From positions 99,475 to 163,474 of the forward strand of contig NZ_OY771645.1 of the NCBI RefSeq assembly GCF_963674925.1: a stretch of 64,000 nucleotides of DNA, in the 5' to 3' direction. Below are positions 41,686-50,098 of the stretch, piece by piece. How positions within the stretch are numbered: the stretch's first letter is position 1; every line of letters starts with the position of its first letter. This stretch comes from an uncultured Draconibacterium sp. (GTDB lineage Bacteria > Bacteroidota > Bacteroidia > Bacteroidales > Prolixibacteraceae). The translations under genes and the position numbers were made by a program. Under the pieces are notes generated by a model, which was not told where the DNA came from, made no database searches, and worked only from the letters and a program-made list of their open reading frames with translations.

Positions 41686-43515
41686 ATGATGAAGAAACTG
41701 ATAATATATATTTTTCTTTTTTGCGCGGCGATTGCAGCCCGGGCCGAACAAACCCGTTTTACCATGTCGGCACCAAGTGCCGTTGAAATGGGACAACAAT
41801 TCAGGCTGAGCTTTCAAATTAACGACAGGGGAACAAATTTGCAGCTTCCTCCGGGATTAAGCGACAATTTCCAGATTTTAGTGGGGCCAAGCATAAGTCA
41901 GTCTTCAACACGCATTACAGACATTAACGGAAAAACGACTTCGGAGGTAACGTTTTCGTACACCTATATTTTGCGTGCCAAAGCAGAAGGAACTTTCGAA
42001 ATCCGCCCGGGATCGATCGAGGTAAACGGTAAAGTTTTTGAATCCAATAAGCTGTCTATTCAGGTGGTGAAAGCACAAGCGCAATCGAACCAGTCGCAGG
42101 GAGGTACAACGCAACCACAGCAAGGAGCATCGCAAAATGTGGAGCTCGACAAAGACAACCTTTTTGTACGCGTTGATTTAAGCAAACGAAACGTTTATCG
42201 TGGCGAACAAATTATTGCAACCGTAAAATTATATGTAAATCCAAATGTTCCGGTGCATGGTTTTGATGAAGTTAACCTGCCCACTTACGAAGGTTTTTAC
42301 ACTCAGGACATTGATATTCCGCAGCAGATCAATTTCACCCGTGAGGTGTACAATGATAAAATTTACCAGGTTGGAACACTGAAAAAGACCATCCTGTTCC
42401 CCCAACAAAACGGACGCTTGACAATCGAGCCTTTCAGTATGGCACTATTGATTCGCCAGCGGGTAAAAGCACGTAGTTTCTTCGATGACTTTTTCGACAA
42501 TTACCGAACGGTTAAAGCACGTGTTACCAGCGATGCAGTTTCGGTGAATGTAAAAGATCTGCCAAGCGAACCCGCCAATTTTATGGGCGGTGTGGGTAAC
42601 TTTAATGTTTCGTCGGAAATCAGCAGCACCGATGTTACCACCAACGACGCGGTTACACTAACGATGAAAATATCGGGTAACGGAAATATCCGCCTGGTAC
42701 GTTCTCCTGAACTGGAGCTGCCAAGCGATTTTGAAGTTTACGATCCACGGGCAACCGACAATGTACAGGCCAACGATAACGGCGTTTCAGGAAATAAAAC
42801 CATTGAGTACCTTTTCCAGCCACGTTTTGAAGGCGACTATGAAATTCCGGCAATCAAGTTTGCATACTTTAATCCTGCAACAGGAAAGTATGTAACCAAA
42901 TCAACCGATGCTTACACGCTGCACGTTGAAAAAGGAACTGAAGAGCAATCGACCACCGTTATCAGCTCGCGCCGCAAAGAAGACCTGCAACTGATTGGAC
43001 AGGATATTCGCTTCATCAAGCAGGGAAAACCGATGTTGCAGATAAAAGGACATACGTTCTACGGAAGCACCATCTTCTATTTGATCTACCTGATTACTGC
43101 AGTGCTGTTTGTTGTGTTGTATTTCGTGTACCGTAAAAAGGCCCGCGAAAACGCTAACATCGCACTGGTACGAAATAAAAAGGCCAACCGCGTGGCTGTA
43201 AAACGTTTGAAGGCGGCTTCCGGTTATATGAAACAAAACAACAACGAAGCATTCCACGAAGCAATTTTAAAAGCGTTCTGGGGCTATTTAAGCGATAAAC
43301 TGGGAATTCCGGTGGCCGACCTGAACCGTGAAACGGCTGTGGCAAAACTTAACGATCGCAATGTGTCAGAAGAAGTGATTAAAGACTTTGAGGAGGTTAT
43401 TGACCAGTGCGAATTTGCACGCTATGCTCCGGCTGGTGGATCAGAAGCACGCCATGATTTGTATAAGAAGGCTGAGACGACAATGAGCCGTTTTGAAAAA
43501 CAAATTAAACGCTAG
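41686..43515 (+). CDS. batD: BatD family membrane protein
   Basis: This ~609-residue protein has a signal peptide (LFCAAIAARAEQ). The large periplasmic beta-rich region has BatD motifs (VEMGQQFRLSFQINDRG, LSDNFQILVGPSISQSSTRI, NVYRGEQIIATVKLYVN). One membrane helix lies near residues 460-480 (FYLIYLITAVLFVVLYFVY), followed by a cytoplasmic helical tail. The start is set at the first of two ATGs (41686/41689) directly before the signal peptide; an upstream in-frame TTG lacks support. It likely scaffolds the Bat complex. Confidence 0.9.
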   Translation: MMKKLIIYIFLFCAAIAARAEQTRFTMSAPSAVEMGQQFRLSFQINDRGTNLQLPPGLSDNFQILVGPSISQSSTRITDINGKTTSEVTFSYTYILRAKAEGTFEIRPGSIEVNGKVFESNKLSIQVVKAQAQSNQSQGGTTQPQQGASQNVELDKDNLFVRVDLSKRNVYRGEQIIATVKLYVNPNVPVHGFDEVNLPTYEGFYTQDIDIPQQINFTREVYNDKIYQVGTLKKTILFPQQNGRLTIEPFSMALLIRQRVKARSFFDDFFDNYRTVKARVTSDAVSVNVKDLPSEPANFMGGVGNFNVSSEISSTDVTTNDAVTLTMKISGNGNIRLVRSPELELPSDFEVYDPRATDNVQANDNGVSGNKTIEYLFQPRFEGDYEIPAIKFAYFNPATGKYVTKSTDAYTLHVEKGTEEQSTTVISSRRKEDLQLIGQDIRFIKQGKPMLQIKGHTFYGSTIFYLIYLITAVLFVVLYFVYRKKARENANIALVRNKKANRVAVKRLKAASGYMKQNNNEAFHEAILKAFWGYLSDKLGIPVADLNRETAVAKLNDRNVSEEVIKDFEEVIDQCEFARYAPAGGSEARHDLYKKAETTMSRFEKQIKR

Positions 43516-43519
43516 AACA

Positions 43520-44275
43520 ATGAAAAGGATACTAATATTCATACTACTTATAGCTCCGATTTTTGTGTTCGCACAGGAAACAAATGAGCAACTCTGGGAG
43601 AAAGCAAACGCTTATTACACCACCGATGAATACCAGCAAGCTGTTTCTGCCTACGAGCAGATTTTAGCCACCGGCGAAGAGTCGGCAAAAGTATATTTCA
43701 ACCTGGGAAATGCCTATTTTAAAACCGGCGACATTAACAACGCCATTTTAAATTACGAACGCGCTAAAGTACTGGCTCCACACGACGAAGACATTGCTTT
43801 TAACCTGCAGGTTGCCAACCAATATGTGGTTACACAAATCGAAGAATTACCAAAACCGTTTTTCCTCCGTTGGAAAGACTCTATTATCAATAAATACCCT
43901 GCCGATACCTGGGCATACATCAGTATTGTGTCGTTTGTTTTGTTCCTTTTACTGCTTGGTGGTTTTTTCTTTAGCAAAACAGTTGCCGTAAAACGCATTT
44001 CGTTCTGGATTGGAATTTTCGCTATCCTGCTTTCTGGTTTTGCTGTCTCTCACGCAGCACAGCAAAAAGCAAGGATCAATAACCGGAATACTGCCATTGT
44101 TTTTTGCCCGCGCGTTACGGTAAAAAGTTCGCCCAGTGAAAGTGGTACCGACCTCTTTCTGATTTACGAAGGTTTAAAACTGGAAATTACGGATCAGCTC
44201 GACAGTTGGACAGAAATAAAACTGGCCGACGGCAACCAGGGATGGCTTCCCGATTCTTGTATTGTAAGAATCTAA
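43520..44275 (+). CDS. batE: BatE: TPR and SH3-like membrane protein
   Basis: This 251-residue protein has a signal peptide (LLIAPIFVFAQE) and TPR repeats at about 20-95 (AVSAYEQILATGEESAKVYF, NAILNYERAKVLAPHDEDIA). Two membrane helices follow at about 130-180, and a C-terminal bacterial SH3-like domain ends in WTEIKLADGNQGWLPDSCI. SH3 domains of this type often bind cell-wall peptides. The ATG at 43520 follows the batD stop by 4 nt. It is the last gene of the bat operon. Confidence 0.88.
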   Translation: MKRILIFILLIAPIFVFAQETNEQLWEKANAYYTTDEYQQAVSAYEQILATGEESAKVYFNLGNAYFKTGDINNAILNYERAKVLAPHDEDIAFNLQVANQYVVTQIEELPKPFFLRWKDSIINKYPADTWAYISIVSFVLFLLLLGGFFFSKTVAVKRISFWIGIFAILLSGFAVSHAAQQKARINNRNTAIVFCPRVTVKSSPSESGTDLFLIYEGLKLEITDQLDSWTEIKLADGNQGWLPDSCIVRI

Positions 44276-44315
44276 CCATTCGCTTTTCTTCCTGTCCCCC
44301 ACTACTTTAACGTAC

Positions 44316-44360
44316 TTGTAATTAAACAAAACAGTATTTTTCTGCGTTGTTTAATTACGA
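44316..44360. promoter_or_regulatory. Candidate operator (inverted repeat) upstream of the carotenoid operon
   Basis: TTGTAATTAAACAA (44316-44329) and TTGTTTAATTACGA (44347-44360) pair at 13 of 14 positions around a 17-nt spacer. Copies of CGTAC lie at 44311 and 44367. It is about 110 nt before crtB and about 40 nt after batE, a suitable place for a light- or stress-responsive regulator of MerR/CarH type, though no regulator gene is in the cluster. It could also act as a weak terminator for bat, but no T run is present. Confidence 0.5.
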
Positions 44361-44471
44361 ATAATACGTACATACCATTTTTACAAAAGTATCTGAATCA
44401 TCAGATTGTTGAGATTTTAGTGCATTGCGATTTTATTAGTATATTACAGTAGTAGTGAACATGAAACCAGA

Positions 44472-45314
44472 ATGTATATGAGATTGTACAACGCCTGTTC
44501 AATAAAGATCTCTAAAGTTGTAACATCCAGTTACAGCACTTCTTTTTCGTATGCTACCAGTTTATTGCAAAAACAGCATCGCGATGCTATTTACAGCATT
44601 TACGGTTTTGTTCGTTTAGCCGATGAAATAGTTGATACTTTTCACGAAAACGACAAAGCCTATCTGCTCAATAAATTCGAAGAAGATTTTAAAGATGCCA
44701 TGAAACGAGGGATCAGTCTTAATCCGGTTTTGCAAGCTTTTCAGTATACCGTAAATAAGTACAATATCTCACTGGCTCATGTCGATGCTTTTCTCACCAG
44801 CATGAGATACGATCTGGAAAAAAAAGAATACAAAACAAAACTGGAGGCCGACCAATATATTTACGGCTCGGCTGATGTAGTTGGATTAATGTGTTTGAAA
44901 GTATTTTGCGACGGTGATCAGGAAAAATTCAACGAATTGGTAACGCCCGCGATGAAACTCGGATCAGCTTTTCAGAAAGTAAACTTTTTGAGAGACCTGC
45001 GTGAGGACACCGAAACGTTGGGCCGGAAGTATTTTGCAGAATTAATCAGCAAAGAATTTTGTGATGAAGAAAAGAAACGCATTATAAAAGATATTGAAGC
45101 CGATTTTGAAGCCGCCTACAAAGGCATAAAAAAGCTGCCCGGAAAATCGAAACTCGCCGTTCTGCTGGCTTATTACTATTACCGTTTACTGCTTAATAAG
45201 TTAAAAGAAACTCCTGCCTCAGTAATAATGCAAAGCAGAGTACGAATTCCAAATTATAAAAAAATGTTGATCATGGTAAAAGCAAAAACACTCTATAATC
45301 TCGGACTGGTATGA
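44472..45314 (+). CDS. crtB: Phytoene synthase
   Basis: This 280-residue squalene/phytoene synthase-family enzyme condenses two geranylgeranyl diphosphates. The first aspartate-rich motif is FVRLADEIVDTF, the second is in KVNFLRDLREDTETLGRKYF, and TSFSYATSLLQKQHRDAIYS precedes them. It is the first gene of nine tightly packed carotenoid genes and overlaps idi by 4 nt. No crtE (GGPP synthase) is present in the window. Confidence 0.92.
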   Translation: MYMRLYNACSIKISKVVTSSYSTSFSYATSLLQKQHRDAIYSIYGFVRLADEIVDTFHENDKAYLLNKFEEDFKDAMKRGISLNPVLQAFQYTVNKYNISLAHVDAFLTSMRYDLEKKEYKTKLEADQYIYGSADVVGLMCLKVFCDGDQEKFNELVTPAMKLGSAFQKVNFLRDLREDTETLGRKYFAELISKEFCDEEKKRIIKDIEADFEAAYKGIKKLPGKSKLAVLLAYYYYRLLLNKLKETPASVIMQSRVRIPNYKKMLIMVKAKTLYNLGLV

Positions 45315-45847
45315 CGAACAACAACAAAATAGAAAAAGTTATCCTGGTCGACGAAAACGACAAGGTTCTTGGAGAAATGGAAAAGATGGAGGCGCACGTT
45401 AAAGGATTGCTCCACCGGGCCATTTCTGTTTTTATCGTCAATTCGAAAGGAGAATGGCTGATTCATCAACGGGCTTTCAACAAGTATCACTCCAACGGGC
45501 TGTGGACCAACACCTGTTGCAGTCACCCCTACCCAGAAGAAGCCAGCGTTGATGCAGCCAACCGCAGATTAATGGAAGAGATGGGAATGAAAGCTCCCTT
45601 GCAGGAAATATTTGCGTTTACCTACAAAGAAGAATTGGACAACCAGCTTACCGAACACGAACTCGACCGTGTTTTTATTGGCTTTAGCGATGAAAAGCCA
45701 CAACCAAATGCCGATGAAGTTTCCAATTGGAAATACATCTACTTCGAAGAATTAAAAAAAGATGTAAAGAACAATCCGCAGAATTATACCGTATGGTTTA
45801 AAAAGATATATAAACGAGTGGAAGAACACTTAAACGTAAAAACGTGA
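45311..45847 (+). CDS. idi: Isopentenyl-diphosphate delta-isomerase, type I
   Basis: This 178-residue Nudix-fold enzyme interconverts IPP and DMAPP. LWTNTCCSHPYPEEASVDAA contains the catalytic cysteine and metal-binding histidine, and AANRRLMEEMGM is the Nudix-like segment. Its presence inside the carotenoid operon boosts the DMAPP supply for GGPP. It overlaps crtB by 4 nt and crtZ by 4 nt. Confidence 0.94.
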   Translation: MTNNNKIEKVILVDENDKVLGEMEKMEAHVKGLLHRAISVFIVNSKGEWLIHQRAFNKYHSNGLWTNTCCSHPYPEEASVDAANRRLMEEMGMKAPLQEIFAFTYKEELDNQLTEHELDRVFIGFSDEKPQPNADEVSNWKYIYFEELKKDVKNNPQNYTVWFKKIYKRVEEHLNVKT

Positions 45848-46317
45848 ATATACTAATTGCCATAGCAGCCTTTTGTTTTATGGAGTTCGTAGCCTGGTCG
45901 AACCATAAATTTGTTATGCATGGCTTTTTATGGAAATGGCACCGCGATCATCATGTAAACGACCACAAAAAAAATGCGTCACAAACAGAACTCTACAAAC
46001 CCGGTTTTGAAAAGAACGATTATTTTTTTCTAGTGTATGCTTTACCGGCAATTATCGTTCTTATCATTGGTTTCTTCTTTAATATTTCAGCTTTAATTGC
46101 ACTGGGTATTGGCATCAGTTTGTACGGGTTAACTTATTTTGCCATTCACGATGTAATGATCCACCAACGGCTCAACATTCCCTTTTTATCCAACACAAAA
46201 AATAAATACCTCAATGCAGTGCGCGAGGCACACCTGGCGCACCATCGCGGTAAAAACATTCGCGATTTTGACAATTATGGTTTACTAATCTTTCAATTTC
46301 GTTTTTTAAAGAAATAA
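45844..46317 (+). CDS. crtZ: Beta-carotene 3-hydroxylase
   Basis: This 157-residue membrane di-iron enzyme of the fatty-acid hydroxylase superfamily has histidine clusters NHKFVMHGFLWKWHRDHH near the N-terminus, FAIHDVMIHQR in the middle, and REAHLAHHRG near the C-terminus. It hydroxylates position 3 of a beta-ionone ring. The start is GTG overlapping the idi stop. It immediately precedes the lycopene cyclase gene. Confidence 0.92.
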   Translation: MNILIAIAAFCFMEFVAWSNHKFVMHGFLWKWHRDHHVNDHKKNASQTELYKPGFEKNDYFFLVYALPAIIVLIIGFFFNISALIALGIGISLYGLTYFAIHDVMIHQRLNIPFLSNTKNKYLNAVREAHLAHHRGKNIRDFDNYGLLIFQFRFLKK

Positions 46318-47004
46318 ATGTCATTGTACTTTATATTACTTACGGCTTCCGGCGCAGTGCCTTTGCTGCTTAGTTTCGATAAACGACTGCAGTTTTACAA
46401 ACAGTGGAAATATTTGTTTCCTTCCATTCTGTTGGTAGCTCTGGTGTATATAATTTTTGATGTGAATTTCACGAACCGGGGCGTTTGGGGATTTAATCCA
46501 GATTATTTATCGGGTATTTATTTGTTTTCACTGCCACTGGAAGAAATCCTGTTTTTTGTGGTTATTCCGTATGCCAGCATTTTTTTGCACGAATCCATTC
46601 GGGAATATTTTCCAAGGCTGGAACTACAAAGGTCGTTGAATAAAGGTCTGCTAATAGCTCTTATTTTAATGAATGTGCTGATAGCCATTTTTAACACCGA
46701 TAAAAGTTATACGTTTTACATTGCAATAAAACTTGCTGCTGTATTACTATTCGTCTTGCTTTTAAACAGCAGAATTACCCGTTCATTTTTTATCACCTTC
46801 GGAGTAATCCTGGTTCCTTTTCTAATCGTAAATGGAATTTTAACCGGATCGTTTATTGATGGAGAAGTGGTTTGGTATAACAACAACGAAAACCTGGGGA
46901 TACGACTATTTACAATACCAATTGAAGATTTTGCCTATGCGTTTAGTATGATTTTATACAACCTTTTGCTGATTGAACAAATCAAAAAATTCGTTAGTAA
47001 ATGA
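46318..47004 (+). CDS. Lycopene cyclase, fused CrtYc/CrtYd type
   Basis: This 228-residue protein has about six or seven membrane helices and two related motif regions: NRGVWGFNPDYLSGIYLFSL followed by PLEEILFF in the N-terminal half, and WYNNNENLGIRLFTIPIEDF in the C-terminal half. These are the paired motifs of the CrtYcd (heterodimeric-type, fused) lycopene cyclase domain found in Bacteroidota and fungi. It forms beta-ionone rings on lycopene. It starts directly after the crtZ stop and overlaps the next gene by 4 nt. Confidence 0.9.
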   Translation: MSLYFILLTASGAVPLLLSFDKRLQFYKQWKYLFPSILLVALVYIIFDVNFTNRGVWGFNPDYLSGIYLFSLPLEEILFFVVIPYASIFLHESIREYFPRLELQRSLNKGLLIALILMNVLIAIFNTDKSYTFYIAIKLAAVLLFVLLLNSRITRSFFITFGVILVPFLIVNGILTGSFIDGEVVWYNNNENLGIRLFTIPIEDFAYAFSMILYNLLLIEQIKKFVSK

Positions 47005-47663
47005 GCCAAATACAAAACATAGTAAATACATTACGGTCCAATTACAAATATCTTGTATATTTTATTATCATTTTCTACATCGTAGGATTTACGGGACTTA
47101 CCCTGCCAAAATCCCGTCCGTTTTTTATACACTTAACTCCTTTTGCCTTGTTACTGAGCAGCATTATTGTTGGCTTGTTTCACGGCAAATTCACCATAAA
47201 AATTGTTGTAAGCTTTGTTTTTATTTATCTCGTTAGCTTTCTTGTTGAATTAATAGGCGTTAACACCGGAAGTATTTTTGGTAGCTACACTTATAGTCAT
47301 GGCTTGGGAATACAACTTTTTAACACACCACTTATAATCGGACTAAACTGGTTGTTGCTGGTTTATGTCTCTAACTCGGTAATGCAACGAACCGATTGGA
47401 ACCCGATAGTAAAAGTTTTTGGAGCGTCTTTTCTACTGCTCGCCTACGATGTGCTTCTTGAACAAGTAGCGCCACTATTGGCAATGTGGACTTTTAGTGA
47501 ATCCACAGTACCGGTACAAAACTATGTAGCCTGGTTTCTTTTGGCTTTTCTTTTTTCACTGGTAATCAACCTGCTGAAAATAAATACAAAAAACAGAATA
47601 GCACCAATAGTTTTTGGCATTCAGGCTTTATTTTTTGCCGCCTTACTTTTAACTTTAAACTAA
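47001..47663 (+). CDS. cruF: CruF-type carotenoid 1,2-hydratase (DUF422)
   Basis: This 220-residue polytopic membrane protein has the CruF/DUF422 signature FLVELIGVNTGSIFGSYTYS with GIQLFNTPLIIGLNWLLLVY. CruF hydrates the psi-end double bond of carotenoids such as gamma-carotene or bacterioruberin precursors, giving a 1-hydroxy (tertiary alcohol) end that can be glycosylated. The neighbouring acyl- and glycosyltransferase genes fit this. Overlap with the cyclase gene suggests coupled translation. Confidence 0.88.
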   Translation: MSQIQNIVNTLRSNYKYLVYFIIIFYIVGFTGLTLPKSRPFFIHLTPFALLLSSIIVGLFHGKFTIKIVVSFVFIYLVSFLVELIGVNTGSIFGSYTYSHGLGIQLFNTPLIIGLNWLLLVYVSNSVMQRTDWNPIVKVFGASFLLLAYDVLLEQVAPLLAMWTFSESTVPVQNYVAWFLLAFLFSLVINLLKINTKNRIAPIVFGIQALFFAALLLTLN

Positions 47664-47667
47664 AACA

Positions 47668-48288
47668 TTGATACTAAAAGCTAAACATCATTTTCTTCTC
47701 GATCCGTTTTTCAGACACTACGTGCTTTGGAAAATGAAACGACACTTTAAGTCGTTTTCTATTAATGGCGAGATACAAGACAGCGGATTGCCAATTCTTT
47801 TAATATGTAATCACGTGAGTTGGTGGGATGGCATTTGGACTTTATACACCAATCAGCAACTGTTTAAACGGAAATACCATTTTATGATGCTGGAGGAAGA
47901 ACTGCGAAAGAACTGGTTTTTCCAATACACCGGAGGTTTTTCTATCAGAAAAGAATCTAAATCAATAATCGAAACACTTGATTATACCGCAGAACTACTT
48001 TCTGATAAAAACAACCTCATATTGATGTTTCCACAAGGCAACATAAAAAGCATCTACCAGAATAAATTTGTTTTCGAGAAGGGAATTGAAAAGATTTTGC
48101 AGCGAACAAAAAATAATATCCAGATCATTTTCCAGGCCAACCTCATCGATTATTTTGCTGATGCGAAACCCAATGCTTTTTTAAACCTGCACCACTACAC
48201 CGGCGCATGGAATAGTACTGAAATAGAAAATGCATACAACACTTTTTACAACAATTGCCTGAATACGCAAGCTAAAAAAGAAATTTAA
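47668..48288 (+). CDS. PlsC-like acyltransferase, probable carotenoid glycoside acyltransferase
   Basis: This 206-residue acyltransferase has the catalytic HX4D motif in ICNHVSWWDGIWTLY and the glycerol-phosphate acyltransferase-like FPQGNIKS as block III. The start is a TTG 4 nt after the cruF stop; an internal Met (residue 22) is possible but would remove family sequence. Next to a glycosyltransferase in a carotenoid operon it probably acylates the sugar, as CruD does; a phospholipid role is the alternative. Confidence 0.75.
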   Translation: MILKAKHHFLLDPFFRHYVLWKMKRHFKSFSINGEIQDSGLPILLICNHVSWWDGIWTLYTNQQLFKRKYHFMMLEEELRKNWFFQYTGGFSIRKESKSIIETLDYTAELLSDKNNLILMFPQGNIKSIYQNKFVFEKGIEKILQRTKNNIQIIFQANLIDYFADAKPNAFLNLHHYTGAWNSTEIENAYNTFYNNCLNTQAKKEI

Positions 48289-48290
48289 GG

Positions 48291-49382
48291 ATGATAATTG
48301 CAGCATGGATCATATTCATTTTTACGGTAATTCAACTTTGGGTTGTTTTACTGAATGCAATTTTCAGGCAGCCACTTCCCCCTTGCCCAAATGATTTTAA
48401 TCCGCTGGTTTCCATTCTTATACCGGCGCGTAACGAAGAACAAAACATTGGCCACCTGCTCCAGGATATTCAACAACAGGAGTGGCAAAACTTTGAGGCG
48501 TTGGTGTTTAATGATCAGTCGACTGATAAAACTGCTGAAATTGTTGATGTATTCACAAAAACGGATCAACGTTTTCAGCTGTTCAATTCAAACGGACTTC
48601 CGGAGGGTTGGCTGGGGAAGAATTATGGTTGTTACCAACTGGCACAAAAAGCAAAAGGTAGTTACTTTTTATTTCTTGATGCCGATGTACGAATTTCGGG
48701 AGCAATTATCTCCGGAACAATTGCCAAAATGCAAAAACACAACTTAGGGTTATTATCTATTTTCCCGAAACAAAACATGTATACCCTGGGCGAATATTTG
48801 ACTGTGCCAATTATGAATTTCATTTTGCTAAGTTTGTTGCCGCTGGTTTTTGTGCGGGTTCTGCCCTTTTCGTCAATGGCAGCTGCAAACGGGCAATTTA
48901 TGTTGTTTGATGCAAAAACATACCGTAATAATCAACCACACCAGACTTTTCGGGATAATAAGGTGGAAGACATTTCAATAGCGCAATCCTTTAAAAAGAA
49001 TGGAATTCGAATTGCATGTTTATCAGGCAATCCTTCAATTTCATGCCGTATGTACAGCTCGTTTAACGATGCCATTAACGGCTTTTCAAAAAATGTAATT
49101 ATGTTCTTTGGAAACTCCGGATTACTGGCTGTCCTCTTTTGGCTGATCACCACGCTTGGTTTTATTCCCATTCTTATTGGCTTACCAAAAGCATTCGTTT
49201 TTACTTATTTTTTCATGCTGGTAGCAATTCGTCTTTTCATCAGTGTTGTCAGTCATCAAAATCCCTTAAAAAACCTGCTGCTGGCCATTCCTCAACAAGT
49301 GGTTCTGGGTATTTTCCTTATAAAAGCATTTCTCAACAAATCAAAAAAAGCCTATCAATGGAAAGGAAGAACGATATCATAA
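48291..49382 (+). CDS. Family 2 glycosyltransferase, probable carotenoid glycosyltransferase
   Basis: This 363-residue GT-A enzyme starts with an N-terminal membrane helix and then PLVSILIPARNEEQNIGHLL, FNDQSTDKTAEI and the metal-binding FLFLDADVRISG. It contains the acceptor-side EDISIAQSFK, and has hydrophobic helices in the C-terminal third. The layout resembles CruC, which glycosylates the tertiary hydroxyl produced by CruF. It starts 2 nt after the acyltransferase stop and overlaps the next gene by 25 nt. Confidence 0.8.
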   Translation: MIIAAWIIFIFTVIQLWVVLLNAIFRQPLPPCPNDFNPLVSILIPARNEEQNIGHLLQDIQQQEWQNFEALVFNDQSTDKTAEIVDVFTKTDQRFQLFNSNGLPEGWLGKNYGCYQLAQKAKGSYFLFLDADVRISGAIISGTIAKMQKHNLGLLSIFPKQNMYTLGEYLTVPIMNFILLSLLPLVFVRVLPFSSMAAANGQFMLFDAKTYRNNQPHQTFRDNKVEDISIAQSFKKNGIRIACLSGNPSISCRMYSSFNDAINGFSKNVIMFFGNSGLLAVLFWLITTLGFIPILIGLPKAFVFTYFFMLVAIRLFISVVSHQNPLKNLLLAIPQQVVLGIFLIKAFLNKSKKAYQWKGRTIS

Positions 49383-50098
49383 TTACACTGCTGTTGGTCT
49401 TTTTCCTTTCGGGAGGTGCTTTTGCTTCGAACAAGGAAAAGATCTATCAGGCCTACATCAGCAACCGGATGGACGATTGGAAAGTCATAATTGACAGCCT
49501 GGAGCAGAACAAAACAGAAAATGCCGACTACCTCAGCGAACTGGTAAACTTCCAATACGGTTACATTGGTTATTGTTTAGGAGCGGACAAGGATAAAGAA
49601 GCCAAAGACTACCTCTACCTGGCTGAAAGCAACCTCGAAATACTGGAGAATAAAAATTATAATCCCGCACTTATTAATGCCTATAAAGCGGCTTTCTGGG
49701 GATTTAAAATTGGTCTGTCTCCTATAAAGGCCCCAATACTCGGACCCAGGTCTATTAAAAATGTCGATCAGGCGCTGGAAATAAACAACAAGCTCCCTTT
49801 TGCCCATGTGCAGTACGGCAATGCTTATTTTTATATGCCGGCAGTTTTTGGCGGATCGAAACAAATTGCCATCGAGCATTTTTTACTGGCTATTGAACAG
49901 ATGGAAGCTTCACCCGAAGAACTGGCGAACGACTGGAATTATTTGAGTTTACTGAGTCTAACCGGGCAATCGTACGAAAAAGTGGGCGAATACGATAAGG
50001 CGAAAAACATATACGAAAAAGCTTTAAAGTTTGAACCCAATTTTAAATGGATTCGAGACGAACTTTATCCTGATTTAAAAACAAAACTGAAGAAATAA
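49358..50098 (+). CDS. Exported TPR-like protein in the carotenoid operon, function unknown
   Basis: This 246-residue protein has a signal peptide (LLLVFFLSGGAFASNK). It is helical, with TPR-like motifs at about 95-130 and 195-235 (YDKAKNIYEKALKFEPNFKW) and a LPFAHVQYGNAYFYMPAVFG segment. The ATG at 49358 lies inside the end of the glycosyltransferase gene, and the last base of its stop codon is the first base of crtI. An exported TPR protein is unexpected among membrane pigment enzymes. It could scaffold them or belong to pigment transfer, but nothing in the sequence proves either. Confidence 0.72.
   Translation: MERKNDIIITLLLVFFLSGGAFASNKEKIYQAYISNRMDDWKVIIDSLEQNKTENADYLSELVNFQYGYIGYCLGADKDKEAKDYLYLAESNLEILENKNYNPALINAYKAAFWGFKIGLSPIKAPILGPRSIKNVDQALEINNKLPFAHVQYGNAYFYMPAVFGGSKQIAIEHFLLAIEQMEASPEELANDWNYLSLLSLTGQSYEKVGEYDKAKNIYEKALKFEPNFKWIRDELYPDLKTKLKK

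Noticed and set aside
49139..49357. 73-residue N-terminal extension of the TPR protein in the carotenoid operon
   Set aside because: It overlaps the glycosyltransferase gene in another frame, and the internal ATG is directly followed by a standard signal peptide.
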